From Nitrosospira multiformis (GTDB taxonomy: Bacteria; Pseudomonadota; Gammaproteobacteria; Burkholderiales; UBA11063): 6,353 bases of DNA. Positions 1-6,268 of the stretch are shown here, piece by piece (position 1 is the first letter of the stretch; each line of letters begins with the position of its first letter). The DNA lies in the NCBI GenBank assembly GCA_020726205.1, contig DYTA01000067.1, positions 1 through 6,353 on the forward strand, in the 5' to 3' direction. The notes under the pieces were generated by a model. That model ran no database searches. It was not told where the DNA came from and saw nothing but the letters and a program-made list of their open reading frames with translations. Position numbers and translations under genes: made by a program.

Positions 1-558
1 AAAGATATTTGGGGGAATGGAGTAGTTAGTGAATCAATTCCACTATTAAATAAATCTAAGTTTGCTGATGGAATTTATTTGGGTGGTTCAAGAAATATTC
101 TTATTAAAAATAATATAATCTCTAATATAGAGCGAATAGGGGTTGTGTTAGATAATGTTTATGATAAAACGCTAGATATTGGCATGGTTAACGATAATAT
201 TTTAATCGAAAGCAATCAAATTAGTAATTTGAACTCAAGTCGTGGAACAGAAAATAATGCTGGTATTTGGATTGAACCAGTAGCAACGAAAGATAATCCT
301 AAAAAATATATTACCAATGGTGTAATTATAAAGAATAACGTTATTAGTAATTTGAATGCTAACTATATTACTAATCATCAATATGGCATATTTGCCGGTG
401 GGTTTAATGTAAATATTGAAATGAACGATATTAGCTACTTCAAAGATTATGGTATTTATTGTGTATTTGGTAATATTAAACTTAATAATAATAATTTAAA
501 AAATAATGGTGTAAATTTATTTAAAAATAAACAATCTTTATATTTAAATATAAATTAG
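1..558 (+). CDS. Right-handed parallel beta-helix repeat protein, C-terminal part (5' end outside window)
   Basis: The frame is open from base 1 to the TAG at 556-558, giving 185 visible residues; no start is needed inside the window, and the TTG at base 79 is simply an internal Leu codon. The protein consists of short rungs with an I/V-x-I-x-N-N-x-I-S-N pattern at about residues 33-43, 68-78, 109-119 and 138-146. Asn-rich turns and interspersed G-I-x-I/F strands complete the pattern typical of right-handed beta-helix proteins (pectate-lyase-like, NosD/AlgG-like). Catalytic residues and any signal peptide would lie in the missing part, so the activity is unknown. Because it sits in a polysaccharide cluster, it may be a periplasmic or secreted lyase, epimerase or polymer-binding protein, but this is inference. 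The last 25 or so residues are extremely Asn/Lys/Leu-rich. By hand count the segment is 140 G+C in 558 bases (about 25%), below its neighbours. The next gene starts 9 bp after the stop. Confidence 0.75.
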   Translation, partial: KDIWGNGVVSESIPLLNKSKFADGIYLGGSRNILIKNNIISNIERIGVVLDNVYDKTLDIGMVNDNILIESNQISNLNSSRGTENNAGIWIEPVATKDNPKKYITNGVIIKNNVISNLNANYITNHQYGIFAGGFNVNIEMNDISYFKDYGIYCVFGNIKLNNNNLKNNGVNLFKNKQSLYLNIN

Positions 559-561
559 GAG
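557..561 (+). promoter_or_regulatory. Ribosome binding site that decides the start of tagD
   Basis: The AGGAG overlaps the stop codon of the upstream gene and precedes two adjacent ATG codons at 565 and 568. The spacer is 3 nt to the first ATG and 6 nt to the second. The second is the better spaced and also gives residue numbering identical to Bacillus TagD. The overlap with the upstream stop suggests translational coupling. Confidence 0.65.
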
Positions 562-567
562 ATAATG

Positions 568-957
568 ATGAAACGTATAATTACTTATGGAACTTTTGAT
601 TTAACTCATATTGGTCATATTAATTTGTTACGACGTGCTAAGCAAATGGGTGATTATTTAATTGTGGCATTATCTACGGATGAGTTTAATGCAACAAAAG
701 GAAAGCATGCAATATTTCCCTATGAACATCGTAAAGAAATTTTAGAGTCTATTAGATTTGTTGATTTAGTAATTCCTGAGCATAATTGGGAGCAAAAATC
801 ACAAGATGTTGTGAATTTACAAGCAGATATATTTGTAATGGGTCATGATTGGGAAGGTAAATTTGATTTTCTTAAATCTTATTGTGATGTGGTTTACTTG
901 CCTCGTACTGATGATATATCAACAACTGAAATTAAACAAATAATTAAGACTATTTAG
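568..957 (+). CDS. tagD: Glycerol-3-phosphate cytidylyltransferase (CDP-glycerol synthesis)
   Basis: This cytosolic enzyme should convert CTP and sn-glycerol 3-phosphate into CDP-glycerol and pyrophosphate, the activated donor for glycerol-phosphate transfer to teichoic-acid-like or capsular polymers. With the start at 568 it has 129 residues, the length I recall for B. subtilis TagD, and the key residues fall at the same numbers. These are the HxGH nucleotidyltransferase motif at H14-H17, K44 and K46, R55, R63, D94 in GHDWEGKFDFL, and the C-terminal RTxxISTT signature at 113-120. NWEQK at 73-77 is also typical of TagD. The alternative ATG at 565 would add one Met but is too close to the AGGAG. 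One oddity is that the signature reads RTDDISTT, with Asp at 116 where the family normally has Gly. No CDP-glycerol-using transferase is in the window; one is expected upstream. TagD is classically Gram-positive but also occurs in Gram-negative capsule loci. Confidence 0.93.
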   Translation: MKRIITYGTFDLTHIGHINLLRRAKQMGDYLIVALSTDEFNATKGKHAIFPYEHRKEILESIRFVDLVIPEHNWEQKSQDVVNLQADIFVMGHDWEGKFDFLKSYCDVVYLPRTDDISTTEIKQIIKTI

Positions 958-1001
958 ATAATGTTGTGGTTGTCGTTTTATATGTATTTTGATGAGGTTG
1001 T

Positions 1002-2129
1002 ATGAAAAAAATATTATTTATTGATAATACCGCTCATCATTTACTGGGACAGCTCCATTTAATGAAAGCTTTTCAGGAGAAAGGTTATTTAGTTGAAGCA
1101 ATAGTTCCTGTTGATGAAGTATATTTTCGTCGTGTGTTTACATTGGGTTTTATTTGTCATCCAATTTACATTGATGGTAAAGGCGTTAATCCATTTGCTG
1201 ATTTAAAGTTAATTAAAGAATTAAAGAGGTTTTTCAAAGTAATTAAACCAGATTTAATTTGTTCTTTTACGATTAAACCCAATTTATATGCATCAATTGC
1301 CGCTAGACAATTTGATATTCCAGTGATTGCAGGTATAACTGGTCTTGGAACAGCATTTCTTAAACAAAATTTGTTAAATTATTTGGTTGTTAAATTATAT
1401 AAATTTGCCTTTAAACAAATTGGTTGTGTGTTTTTTCAAAATCAAGATGATAAATTAACTTTTGATGAACTAGGGATAACTCAACAATCCAAATACTCCA
1501 TTACGTTACCTGGTGATGGTGTAAATTTAAATAAATTTTCTTATGTTGGCTTAGTTGATTCTCCTGTGACAACCTTTATTTTTTCTGGTAGATTATTATT
1601 GGATAAGGGTTTGGGTGAGCTAGTTGCTGCAATGAAAATTGTTAAACAAAAATATCCCAATACAAAGTTAATCGTGATTGGAAATTATTTTTTTGCTAAT
1701 CCAAGCTCAATAAGCAGTGAGCAAATGCAAGAGTGGACTAATGCTGGATTGATTGAATACTTAGGCATGGTGAATAATGTATTTGATATTATATCTGGTG
1801 CTGATTGTATGATATTACCATCATACAGAGAAGGGATGCCTCGGAGTTTATTAGAGGCTATGAGTATGGGAAAACCAATAATAACAGTTAATAGCATTGG
1901 TTGTAAAGATGTTGTTGAAGATGGAGTTACTGGTTATATGGCAAAAGTCAAAGATGTTGATTCGTTGGCTGATGCAATGACTAAATTTATTGAATTATCT
2001 TTTGATGAAAAATTAGAAATGGGACTTAATGGTCGCCGTAAAATGGAGCAAGAATTTGATCAAAAAATCGTTGTTAATCAATATTTAGAAATTGCAAAAA
2101 AATTAATAAAAGCCAGAAATAGTTTATAG
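1002..2129 (+). CDS. Glycosyltransferase family 4 (CapM/PglA-like)
   Basis: This 375-residue protein has the length and two-domain GT-B layout of retaining GT4 enzymes, which add a sugar from a nucleotide donor to a growing lipid-linked oligosaccharide at the inner face of the cytoplasmic membrane. The N-terminal acceptor domain (about 1-180) begins KKILFIDN and holds SFTIKPNLYASIAAR (88-102) and GITGLGTAF (111-119), typical of the CapM/PglA-like branch. The C-terminal donor domain has the strand FIFSGRLLLDKG (192-203), with R197 and K202 as the usual phosphate-binding pair. It also carries the E-x7-E motif in YREGMPRSLLE (E277 and E285), followed by the GCKDVVEDGVTGY loop. There is no signal peptide or clear membrane span. 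A GAGG at 994-997 sits 4 nt before the ATG. It lies 44 bp after tagD and 11 bp before the PNPT gene. Donor and acceptor sugars cannot be read from the sequence; an amino-sugar substrate is plausible from family membership. Confidence 0.88.
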   Translation: MKKILFIDNTAHHLLGQLHLMKAFQEKGYLVEAIVPVDEVYFRRVFTLGFICHPIYIDGKGVNPFADLKLIKELKRFFKVIKPDLICSFTIKPNLYASIAARQFDIPVIAGITGLGTAFLKQNLLNYLVVKLYKFAFKQIGCVFFQNQDDKLTFDELGITQQSKYSITLPGDGVNLNKFSYVGLVDSPVTTFIFSGRLLLDKGLGELVAAMKIVKQKYPNTKLIVIGNYFFANPSSISSEQMQEWTNAGLIEYLGMVNNVFDIISGADCMILPSYREGMPRSLLEAMSMGKPIITVNSIGCKDVVEDGVTGYMAKVKDVDSLADAMTKFIELSFDEKLEMGLNGRRKMEQEFDQKIVVNQYLEIAKKLIKARNSL

Positions 2130-2140
2130 GGGAAATTTAT

Positions 2141-3253
2141 ATGTGGGGAATTTTAGTAACTTTTGTTATATCACTGTTAATGATTAAGATAATTCTTTAT
2201 ACTGGTGATATTCATTCTAAAGTAACATTGGATAGTGATCTTGCGGGTGTCCAAAAAATGCACGAGCATTCAGTCCCTCGGATTGGCGGTTTGGCAATTT
2301 TTGTAAGTATGACTTTTACTGCTCTTTATGGCGCAAATATTGCGGCTCCTTGGGCACCATTTTATGCTGGGTTAATTACTTCATTATTTTTTGTATTTGT
2401 GGGTGGATTAACTGAGGATTTATCAAAGGCGGTATCTCCATCAATCAGAATGATTTTTATGGCAGCCGCTGTTATATTTGCTGTCTTCATTTCTCATACT
2501 ATGCCGATGGTACGTCATTTATCTCATGAAAATTTAGATGTAGTGTTAAGTATAGATATATTTGCTTTTTTAGTAACTTGCTTTGCAGTAGTAGGGGTGG
2601 CTAATTCATATAATATTGTTGATGGATATAATGGTTTATCTTCAACATCAGCAATGATTAATTCAGTGGCATTAGCTTATTTGAGTTGGAAGCTTGGTGA
2701 TAATACTTTAGTTATTGTTTCGCTTAGTCTGTTTTGTGCAATTGCTGGTTTTTGGTTATTTAACTATCCACACGGCAAAATATTTTTGGGTGATGGTGGT
2801 GCATATTCAGTTGGATTTATGATTGCATTAATTAGTTTAAATTTAGTTGAACATCATGTTGGTCACATTTCACCATATTCAGTATTGTTATTAGCTGGTT
2901 ATCCAATTACCGAGACGGTGTTTACAATTGTTCGTCGTAAATTTATTCAGAAGACCAAAGCAACACAACCTGATAGTTTGCATATGCATCAATTAGTTTT
3001 TGATCGTTGTTTACCACGTGCTTCACCAATTTTATATCGCAATGCACGAGTAATGCCATTAATGTTAACCGTTATTTTACCTCCAACAATTATTGTTATT
3101 GATGCTTACCAAAGTACTATGGCGATGTTATTAGGTGTGGTTGGATACATTGTATACTATACATATTTTTACGTTCGTCTAGTTAAATTTAAAACTCCTA
3201 AAATTTTAATTTTTAAAGCTAATTTATTAACTAAAAAATATCCACAAATTTAA
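2141..3253 (+). CDS. Polyprenyl-phosphate HexNAc-1-phosphate transferase (WecA/MraY-like PNPT family)
   Basis: This 370-residue polytopic inner-membrane protein should transfer a HexNAc-1-phosphate from a UDP-sugar to undecaprenyl phosphate, starting synthesis of the lipid-linked repeat unit. Many hydrophobic segments run through the protein. The family motifs are in order: the N-terminal loop QKMHEHSVPRIGG (38-50), an acidic pair E92-D93 in GGLTEDLSK, NSYNIVDGYNGLS (155-167, with N155, N158, D161 and N164), FLGDGGAYSVGF (215-226, with catalytic-loop D218), the basic segment after PITETVFTIVRRK, and LHMHQLVFDR (280-289). Two positions differ from textbook WecA: the first Asp of the DD pair is Glu, and the HxHH motif reads HMHQ. 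I recall both variants from a proteobacterial polysaccharide branch, so they probably mark a subfamily rather than loss of function. The AGGGG at 2128-2132 overlaps the previous stop and lies 8 nt before the ATG. Length is normal for the family, and the exact sugar is unknown. Confidence 0.9.
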   Translation: MWGILVTFVISLLMIKIILYTGDIHSKVTLDSDLAGVQKMHEHSVPRIGGLAIFVSMTFTALYGANIAAPWAPFYAGLITSLFFVFVGGLTEDLSKAVSPSIRMIFMAAAVIFAVFISHTMPMVRHLSHENLDVVLSIDIFAFLVTCFAVVGVANSYNIVDGYNGLSSTSAMINSVALAYLSWKLGDNTLVIVSLSLFCAIAGFWLFNYPHGKIFLGDGGAYSVGFMIALISLNLVEHHVGHISPYSVLLLAGYPITETVFTIVRRKFIQKTKATQPDSLHMHQLVFDRCLPRASPILYRNARVMPLMLTVILPPTIIVIDAYQSTMAMLLGVVGYIVYYTYFYVRLVKFKTPKILIFKANLLTKKYPQI

Positions 3254-3265
3254 TATGGACTATAT

Positions 3266-3271
3266 TATAAT
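3266..3271 (+). promoter_or_regulatory. Possible -10 element of an internal promoter
   Basis: A perfect TATAAT lies in the 47-bp gap before the sugar dehydrogenase, 29 nt upstream of its ATG. The bases 16-18 nt further up do not resemble TTGACA and there is no extended -10 TG. In DNA this AT-rich a chance match is easily found, so this is a weak call. Confidence 0.25.
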
Positions 3272-3287
3272 GACATACTCAATTTTT

Positions 3288-3292
3288 AGGAG
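3288..3292 (+). promoter_or_regulatory. Ribosome binding site of the sugar dehydrogenase
   Basis: An AGGAG lies 8 nt before the ATG at 3301. It supports that start, as does the nucleotide-binding glycine motif beginning at residue 10, where it is expected. Confidence 0.6.
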
Positions 3293-3300
3293 CATAGTTT

Positions 3301-4584
3301 ATGCATAATCGTATTATATCAGTAGTAGGTTTGGGCTACGTGGGCTTGCCTGCTGCAGTGGCATTTGGTAAACAAAAACAATGTATCGGATTTGATATTA
3401 ATCCGCAACGTATCTTGGAGTTAAAACAAGGTTTTGATCGCACTGAAGAAACAAAAGGTGATGATTTAGCTACTACAGATATATTATATACTTGTGATTT
3501 AAATGATTTACGTAAAGCAGATTTTCATATTGTAGCAGTACCAACACCAGTTGATGATGCTCATGTGCCTGATTTAACACCAGTAGAAAAAGCTTCGGTG
3601 ACAGTTGGTAAAGCACTTAAAAAAGGTGATATTGTTGTTTATGAATCAACAGTATATCCAGGTGTAACTGAAGATATTTGTATTCCAATTTTGGAACGTG
3701 AATCAGGTTTAAAAGGTGGTATTGATTTTACCGTTGGTTTCTCGCCTGAGCGGATTAATCCTGGTGATAAAGAGCGTAGTTTTACAACTATTCATAAAAT
3801 TGTTTCAGGTCAAGATCAAGCAACATTAGATATCGTAGCCGATGTTTATGCATCAGTGGTAGTTGCAGGTGTTCACAAAGCTAGTTCTATCAAAGTGGCT
3901 GAAGCAGCTAAAGTTATTGAAAATTCACAACGTGATTTAAATATTGCATTTATGAATGAATTAGCCGTAATTTTTGATCGTATGGGAATTGATACTGAAG
4001 AGGTATTACAAGCCGCAGGTACTAAATGGAATTTCTTACCATTCCGTCCAGGTCTAGTTGGTGGTCACTGTATCGGTGTTGATCCATATTATTTAACTTA
4101 TCGTGCTGAACAAATGGGGTATATCCCACAAGTTATTTTAGCTGGTCGTCGTATTAATGATAATATGGGTCGCTATGTAGCACGTAAAGGTATTAAATTA
4201 TTACTAAAACATGGTTTAGATATTAGCAATTTAGAAGTTGGTCTATTAGGCTTTACTTTTAAAGAAGATTGTCCAGATGTGCGTAATACTAAAGTAATTG
4301 ATATTATCAAAGAGTTACAAGATTACAATGCAAAAGTTTATTGTTGTGATCCTGTTGCTGATGCACCAGATGCAGAACATGAATATGGTGTAACTTTTGA
4401 TCAATTTGCGGATATTCCACAAGTTCCATTATTAATCGTAGCTGTAGCACATCAGGAATTTAAAAATTTAAGTTTAGATGAGCTATTATCTAAAGTAAAA
4501 CCAGGTGGCGTGGTTGTTGATGTTAAATCAATTTTACCTAAAGAAGAAATTCGTGCCCGTGGTTATATTTTATGGCGTTTATAA
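3301..4584 (+). CDS. tviB: UDP-N-acetyl-D-glucosamine 6-dehydrogenase (TviB/WbpA-type)
   Basis: This NAD-dependent cytosolic enzyme of the UDP-glucose/GDP-mannose dehydrogenase superfamily should oxidise C6 of a UDP-N-acetylhexosamine to the uronic acid in two NAD-dependent steps, supplying an acidic sugar for capsule or O-antigen. The 427 residues match the family (about 425-436). The N-terminal Rossmann domain has VVGLGYVGLP (8-17) and IGFDIN with D32, followed by the VPTPVD segment. The central domain has KVAEAAKVIENSQRDLNIAF, with K204 and N208 at the catalytic positions. The thiol nucleophile is C257 in GGHCIGVDPYYL. The C-terminal UDP-binding domain includes GLLGFTFKEDCPDVRNTK, and the protein ends in LWRL, as TviB/WbpA-type proteins tend to. 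The GGHCIGVDPYYLT and DRTEE segments point to the UDP-GlcNAc/GalNAc group rather than UDP-glucose dehydrogenase, though the exact sugar needs assay. It is the last gene of the plus-strand cluster, followed at once by a strong hairpin. No C4-epimerase is in the window. Confidence 0.92.
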   Translation: MHNRIISVVGLGYVGLPAAVAFGKQKQCIGFDINPQRILELKQGFDRTEETKGDDLATTDILYTCDLNDLRKADFHIVAVPTPVDDAHVPDLTPVEKASVTVGKALKKGDIVVYESTVYPGVTEDICIPILERESGLKGGIDFTVGFSPERINPGDKERSFTTIHKIVSGQDQATLDIVADVYASVVVAGVHKASSIKVAEAAKVIENSQRDLNIAFMNELAVIFDRMGIDTEEVLQAAGTKWNFLPFRPGLVGGHCIGVDPYYLTYRAEQMGYIPQVILAGRRINDNMGRYVARKGIKLLLKHGLDISNLEVGLLGFTFKEDCPDVRNTKVIDIIKELQDYNAKVYCCDPVADAPDAEHEYGVTFDQFADIPQVPLLIVAVAHQEFKNLSLDELLSKVKPGGVVVDVKSILPKEEIRARGYILWRL

Positions 4585-4599
4585 AATTAGTTAAAATCT

Positions 4600-4640
4600 A
4601 ATTAAAATCCCTCAAGTATTATTCTTGAGGGATTTTAATT
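4600..4640. terminator. Bidirectional intrinsic terminator between convergent genes
   Basis: A perfect 17-bp inverted repeat (4600-4616 with 4624-4640) encloses a 7-nt TATTATT loop. Its core is CCCTCAAG/CTTGAGGG and the outer arms are AATTAAAAT/ATTTTAATT, so each strand has a T-rich 3' arm. It starts 15 bp after the dehydrogenase stop and ends 18 bp from the stop of the convergent outer-membrane protein gene, so it can end transcription from both sides. Confidence 0.88.
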
Positions 4641-4658
4641 GATAACCAGTGATTAATG

Positions 4659-6185
4659 TTAATAACGTAAACCAATATCTAGTTGCATACCTAGCGAGCT
4701 TTGTTGTGCTGGTACAAAACTATTATTATTGGCACTAAATGCATTTCCTTCTGGACTAATATAATCATAGAAGCCTTTTAAGCCAATCTGAAGAATCGAA
4801 CCAGGATTGATTTTTACGCCAATACTTGAAGTCGAGTGCCACGCATTAATTCCTAAAGATGATTGATCATCCATTTGTGCAATTAATTGATCTGCATAAA
4901 TTTGCCAAAAATTATTTATTGCATATTCAACTCGTCCACCGACACCATATTGTAAATACATGTCTTGCGAAATTGCATTCATAATACTGCTATTAGTGCG
5001 TAAATTATAACTATTCATATTCATAATCACACTAGCATTAGCATAAGGAATAATTTCAAGTTGTTCTAATGGTTGAAAACCATAACCAACATCAAAAGCT
5101 ACATTTCCAGGGAAACCTATATAAGTTGGTACGCTAGAATTAACTCTACCAGCAGGTACATTAGTTTGACTAATTGAGTTTACTAGTTGTGCATTAATAT
5201 TTGCCCAAACCTGATTATCAAATAAATGCGCAACATTAAAATTAATATAATTCATCGAACTATCAATTGGTGTTGCATTACCACTTTTATAACTATTGGT
5301 TGAGTTTACCCAGCCCATTCCTACGCTATAGCTATTATCAAATGAAGCTAGTAATGAGCTTGGTTCTGGCGTATTAGGTGCTGTTACCGAGCTAATTCGA
5401 TTCATTAGTTGATCATGATCGTATAAATAAGCAAAATTAATCATACCGCCAAATGATGTTTGACTTGTATTTTGGTATGAATATGTAATTGGGTTATAGC
5501 CAATTGAGTTTTGATTATTTACATTAAATTGACTAAACATTCCCTGTAAGCCAAGTTGAAAATAATCTGTTACATTATATTTTATTCCGAGTAGTGAAGT
5601 AAAATTCATGCCACTTTGGTTAAACTCACCATCATTAGGATCTTGCCAATAAGCAATAGATTGATCAAAATAGATACTTGCTTTTGGATTAAATGCATAT
5701 TCTATTCTACCACCAAAACCATATTGATTTAAATAACTACTAGCAAAGTTGTTTTCAGCAATTGACATACCATTATAGTTAAGGGCACGCCCAATCGTTG
5801 CATATGGAATAACTTGTAGTCCTAGCTCATTTGAGTTAAATGAATATCCTGCTTTGGCACTGATACTAGCAGGGAAACCAAATTCTTGAGTATTATCACT
5901 AAATCCAACACCACCAGGGGAGTTTTGAGATGCTTTGAAGGCAAAGCTTCCATCAATGTTCATCCATACATTATTATTAAATAATTTTTCTAAATGTAAA
6001 TTTAGATTACTGCTATTTGTAGTAACGTTAGATCCATCATAGCTTGGATTATATGCATGTAATGATACGTAGCTATAACCTAATCCAATTTGATTATCGA
6101 GGTTTTGAAATAGTTCATTATTGTCAGCAAAAGAATTAGCACTTAATAGTAGTGAACATAAAATTAATATTGGTTTTATTTTCAT
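4659..6185 (-). CDS. Outer-membrane beta-barrel protein with two tandem homologous halves
   Basis: This 508-residue protein starts with a classical Sec signal peptide: MKIKP, a hydrophobic core to about residue 15, then an S-F-A site with cleavage predicted between A20 and D21. The Cys at position 10 is not in a lipobox. The mature part is made of amphipathic strands with alternating hydrophobic residues, many Gly, Tyr, Asn and Ser, and almost no charged clusters. It ends LGMQLDIGLRY, with a terminal aromatic as expected for BAM-dependent barrels. Residues 29-253 and 282-508 are clearly homologous to each other, joined by a Pro-containing linker (254-281). Paired landmarks include LFNNNVW/LFDNQVW, IPYA/IPYA, QYGFGGRIEYA/QYGVGGRVEYA and FQLGLQG/LQIGLKG. 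I do not recognise a named family; a porin, adhesin or structural role are all possible. The gene faces the polysaccharide cluster and is probably unrelated to it. The start is set by the signal peptide, since no clear Shine-Dalgarno precedes the ATG. Confidence 0.85.
   Translation of the reverse strand: MKIKPILILCSLLLSANSFADNNELFQNLDNQIGLGYSYVSLHAYNPSYDGSNVTTNSSNLNLHLEKLFNNNVWMNIDGSFAFKASQNSPGGVGFSDNTQEFGFPASISAKAGYSFNSNELGLQVIPYATIGRALNYNGMSIAENNFASSYLNQYGFGGRIEYAFNPKASIYFDQSIAYWQDPNDGEFNQSGMNFTSLLGIKYNVTDYFQLGLQGMFSQFNVNNQNSIGYNPITYSYQNTSQTSFGGMINFAYLYDHDQLMNRISSVTAPNTPEPSSLLASFDNSYSVGMGWVNSTNSYKSGNATPIDSSMNYINFNVAHLFDNQVWANINAQLVNSISQTNVPAGRVNSSVPTYIGFPGNVAFDVGYGFQPLEQLEIIPYANASVIMNMNSYNLRTNSSIMNAISQDMYLQYGVGGRVEYAINNFWQIYADQLIAQMDDQSSLGINAWHSTSSIGVKINPGSILQIGLKGFYDYISPEGNAFSANNNSFVPAQQSSLGMQLDIGLRY
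4662..5342 (-). repeat. Second internal repeat (half B) of the barrel protein, residues 282-508
   Basis: This half begins FDNSYSVGMGW and runs to the C-terminus. It repeats the landmarks of half A in the same order: LFDNQVWANI (321-330), GFP (357-359), GYGF (367-370), IPYA (379-382), QYGVGGRVEYA (412-422), IYADQLIA (429-436), GVKIN (456-460) and LQIGLKG (465-471). The final strand QLDIGLRY corresponds to GMINFAY of half A. Confidence 0.85.
5427..6101 (-). repeat. First internal repeat (half A) of the barrel protein, residues 29-253
   Basis: This half begins LDNQIGLGYSY and ends TSFGGMINFAY. It aligns with half B at a near-constant offset of 253-258 residues. Matching blocks are LFNNNVWMNI (68-77), GFP (103-105), GYSF (113-116), IPYA (126-129), QYGFGGRIEYA (154-164), IYFDQSIA (171-178), GIKYN (200-204) and FQLGLQG (209-215). 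The similarity is at protein level; I saw no long identical DNA stretch, which points to an old duplication. Confidence 0.85.
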
Positions 6186-6196
6186 TATGGAAACTT

Positions 6197-6202
6197 TTTA
6201 TA
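6197..6202 (-). promoter_or_regulatory. Possible -10 box just upstream of the barrel protein gene
   Basis: On the minus strand a TATAAA lies between the upstream hairpin and the ATG at 6185. If used as a -10, transcription would begin about 5 nt before the ATG, giving an almost leaderless mRNA. No convincing -35 is present, because that position falls in the hairpin. Weak call. Confidence 0.2.
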
Positions 6203-6212
6203 AAGGTAAACC

Positions 6213-6238
6213 AAAAGAGCACCTAAAAGTGCTCTTTT
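6213..6238 (-). terminator. Hairpin terminator or attenuator between two minus-strand genes
   Basis: A perfect 10-bp stem AAAAGAGCAC/GTGCTCTTTT encloses a 6-nt loop. On the minus strand it lies 30 nt after the stop of the gene at the right edge, with the 3' arm ending in TTTT. It would end most transcription from that gene before the barrel gene. The T-run is short and followed by GG, so partial read-through is possible. Confidence 0.7.
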
Positions 6239-6268
6239 GATATTTTGTAGTAAACTAACTATATTAGA

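Noticed and set aside
79..81. TTG at base 79 as the start of the beta-helix protein
   Set aside because: The same frame is open back to base 1 and the upstream residues continue the same style of sequence, so this is an internal Leu codon of a gene that starts outside the window.
958..1001. Promoter in the gap between tagD and the GT4 gene
   Set aside because: TTGTGG and TTGTCG resemble a -35, but no -10-like hexamer lies at a suitable distance. The gap is short and fits an operon.
1685..1897. A 70-codon minus-strand open frame
   Set aside because: It lies wholly inside the GT4 gene, opposite the conserved E-x7-E region. It has no ribosome site or recognisable domain, so it is a shadow frame.
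2414..2422. Inactivating mutation in the PNPT acidic pair
   Set aside because: Glu keeps the acidic side chain and all other motifs and the length are intact, so subfamily variation is more likely than decay.
4585..4603. Small AATTAG/CTAATT inverted repeat after the dehydrogenase stop
   Set aside because: It has only 6 AT-rich base pairs and overlaps the arm of the much stronger 17-bp terminator, so it is probably chance.
6165..6185. Lipoprotein signal because of Cys at residue 10 of the barrel protein
   Set aside because: The Cys sits in the hydrophobic core without the lipobox residues before it, and a better S-F-A signal peptidase I site follows at residues 18-20.
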